64,000 nt of DNA from Planctomycetota bacterium (GTDB taxonomy: Bacteria > Planctomycetota > MHYJ01 > JACPRB01), in assembly GCA_016209705.1 (NCBI GenBank), contig JACQVR010000118.1, forward strand, positions 1-64,000, given 5' to 3'. The notes under the pieces were generated by a model. The model was not told the origin of the DNA. It saw only the letters and a list, made by a program, of their open reading frames with translations, and ran no database searches. Positions 63,978-64,000 of this stretch are shown piece after piece (within the stretch, counting starts at the first letter, position 1; each line of letters opens with the position of its first letter). The position numbers and the translations under genes were made by a program.

Positions 63978-64000
63978 AAAGCGAGAGCCCCCTAAATTTC

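Overview
The window is 64 kb of high-GC, gene-dense bacterial DNA. No rRNA or other taxonomic anchor is present. Several features together suggest an uncultured Gram-negative lineage, perhaps Planctomycetota or a neighbour: an RND efflux system with outer-membrane lipoprotein, a PilM-PilN fusion, a GspK-like/LamG pair, NfeD proteins next to a FloA flotillin, and a MoxR-Bat operon. That placement is inference with low confidence.

Layout. 1-2.4 kb: an IS66-type insertion sequence without a recognisable right end. 2.4-8.5 kb: hom and a Cys/Met-metabolism PLP enzyme behind a long structured leader, YidD, small membrane proteins, a phosphoesterase, a DUF971 protein and tRNA-Glu(CTC). 8.6-12 kb: a PilM-PilN fusion and a secreted fibronectin-type gene split by a 193-bp MITE-like element. 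12-16 kb: a MocR regulator beside a collapsed aldehyde dehydrogenase, and an SLC1 symporter. 15.9-22.4 kb: a TetR-controlled tripartite RND operon with overlapping stop/start codons. 22.4-27.6 kb: a subtilisin-like protease and DinB set among remnants of a TIGR04255-like gene, PIN, Phd and nucleotidyltransferase genes. 27.6-33.8 kb: nfeD, nfeD2, floA, an MFS transporter, a Cys-rich secreted protein and an unlisted 45-residue Pro-rich ORF.

46.7-34.2 kb (minus strand) is a complete branched-chain amino acid operon: ilvD-ilvC-ilvB-ilvN-leuA-cimA-ilvE-leuC-leuD-leuB. It starts with a sigma70-like promoter, a 29-codon leader peptide rich in Leu/Val/Ile, and competing antiterminator and terminator hairpins, the classical layout of transcription attenuation. 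leuB carries an in-frame amber codon. 46.7-54 kb: an EI24-like membrane protein, a pyruvate kinase with the K+-independent signature, GspK/LamG genes with frame breaks, VapBC, and a thioredoxin-like lipoprotein whose only in-frame UGA falls at the first position of a UxxC motif with a SECIS-like hairpin just downstream, so a probable selenoprotein. 54-64 kb (minus strand): moxR-DUF58-lipoprotein-batA-batBC-batD-batE.

The most unusual large-scale feature is a set of about 18 loci built from short degenerate words (GCCAAA, CTCCGTG, ATCTCC, GGACTT, CAGCTATCAG and others). Many are folded as long imperfect inverted repeats. They fill the spacers between genes, often inside operons, and in places have been absorbed into coding sequence.
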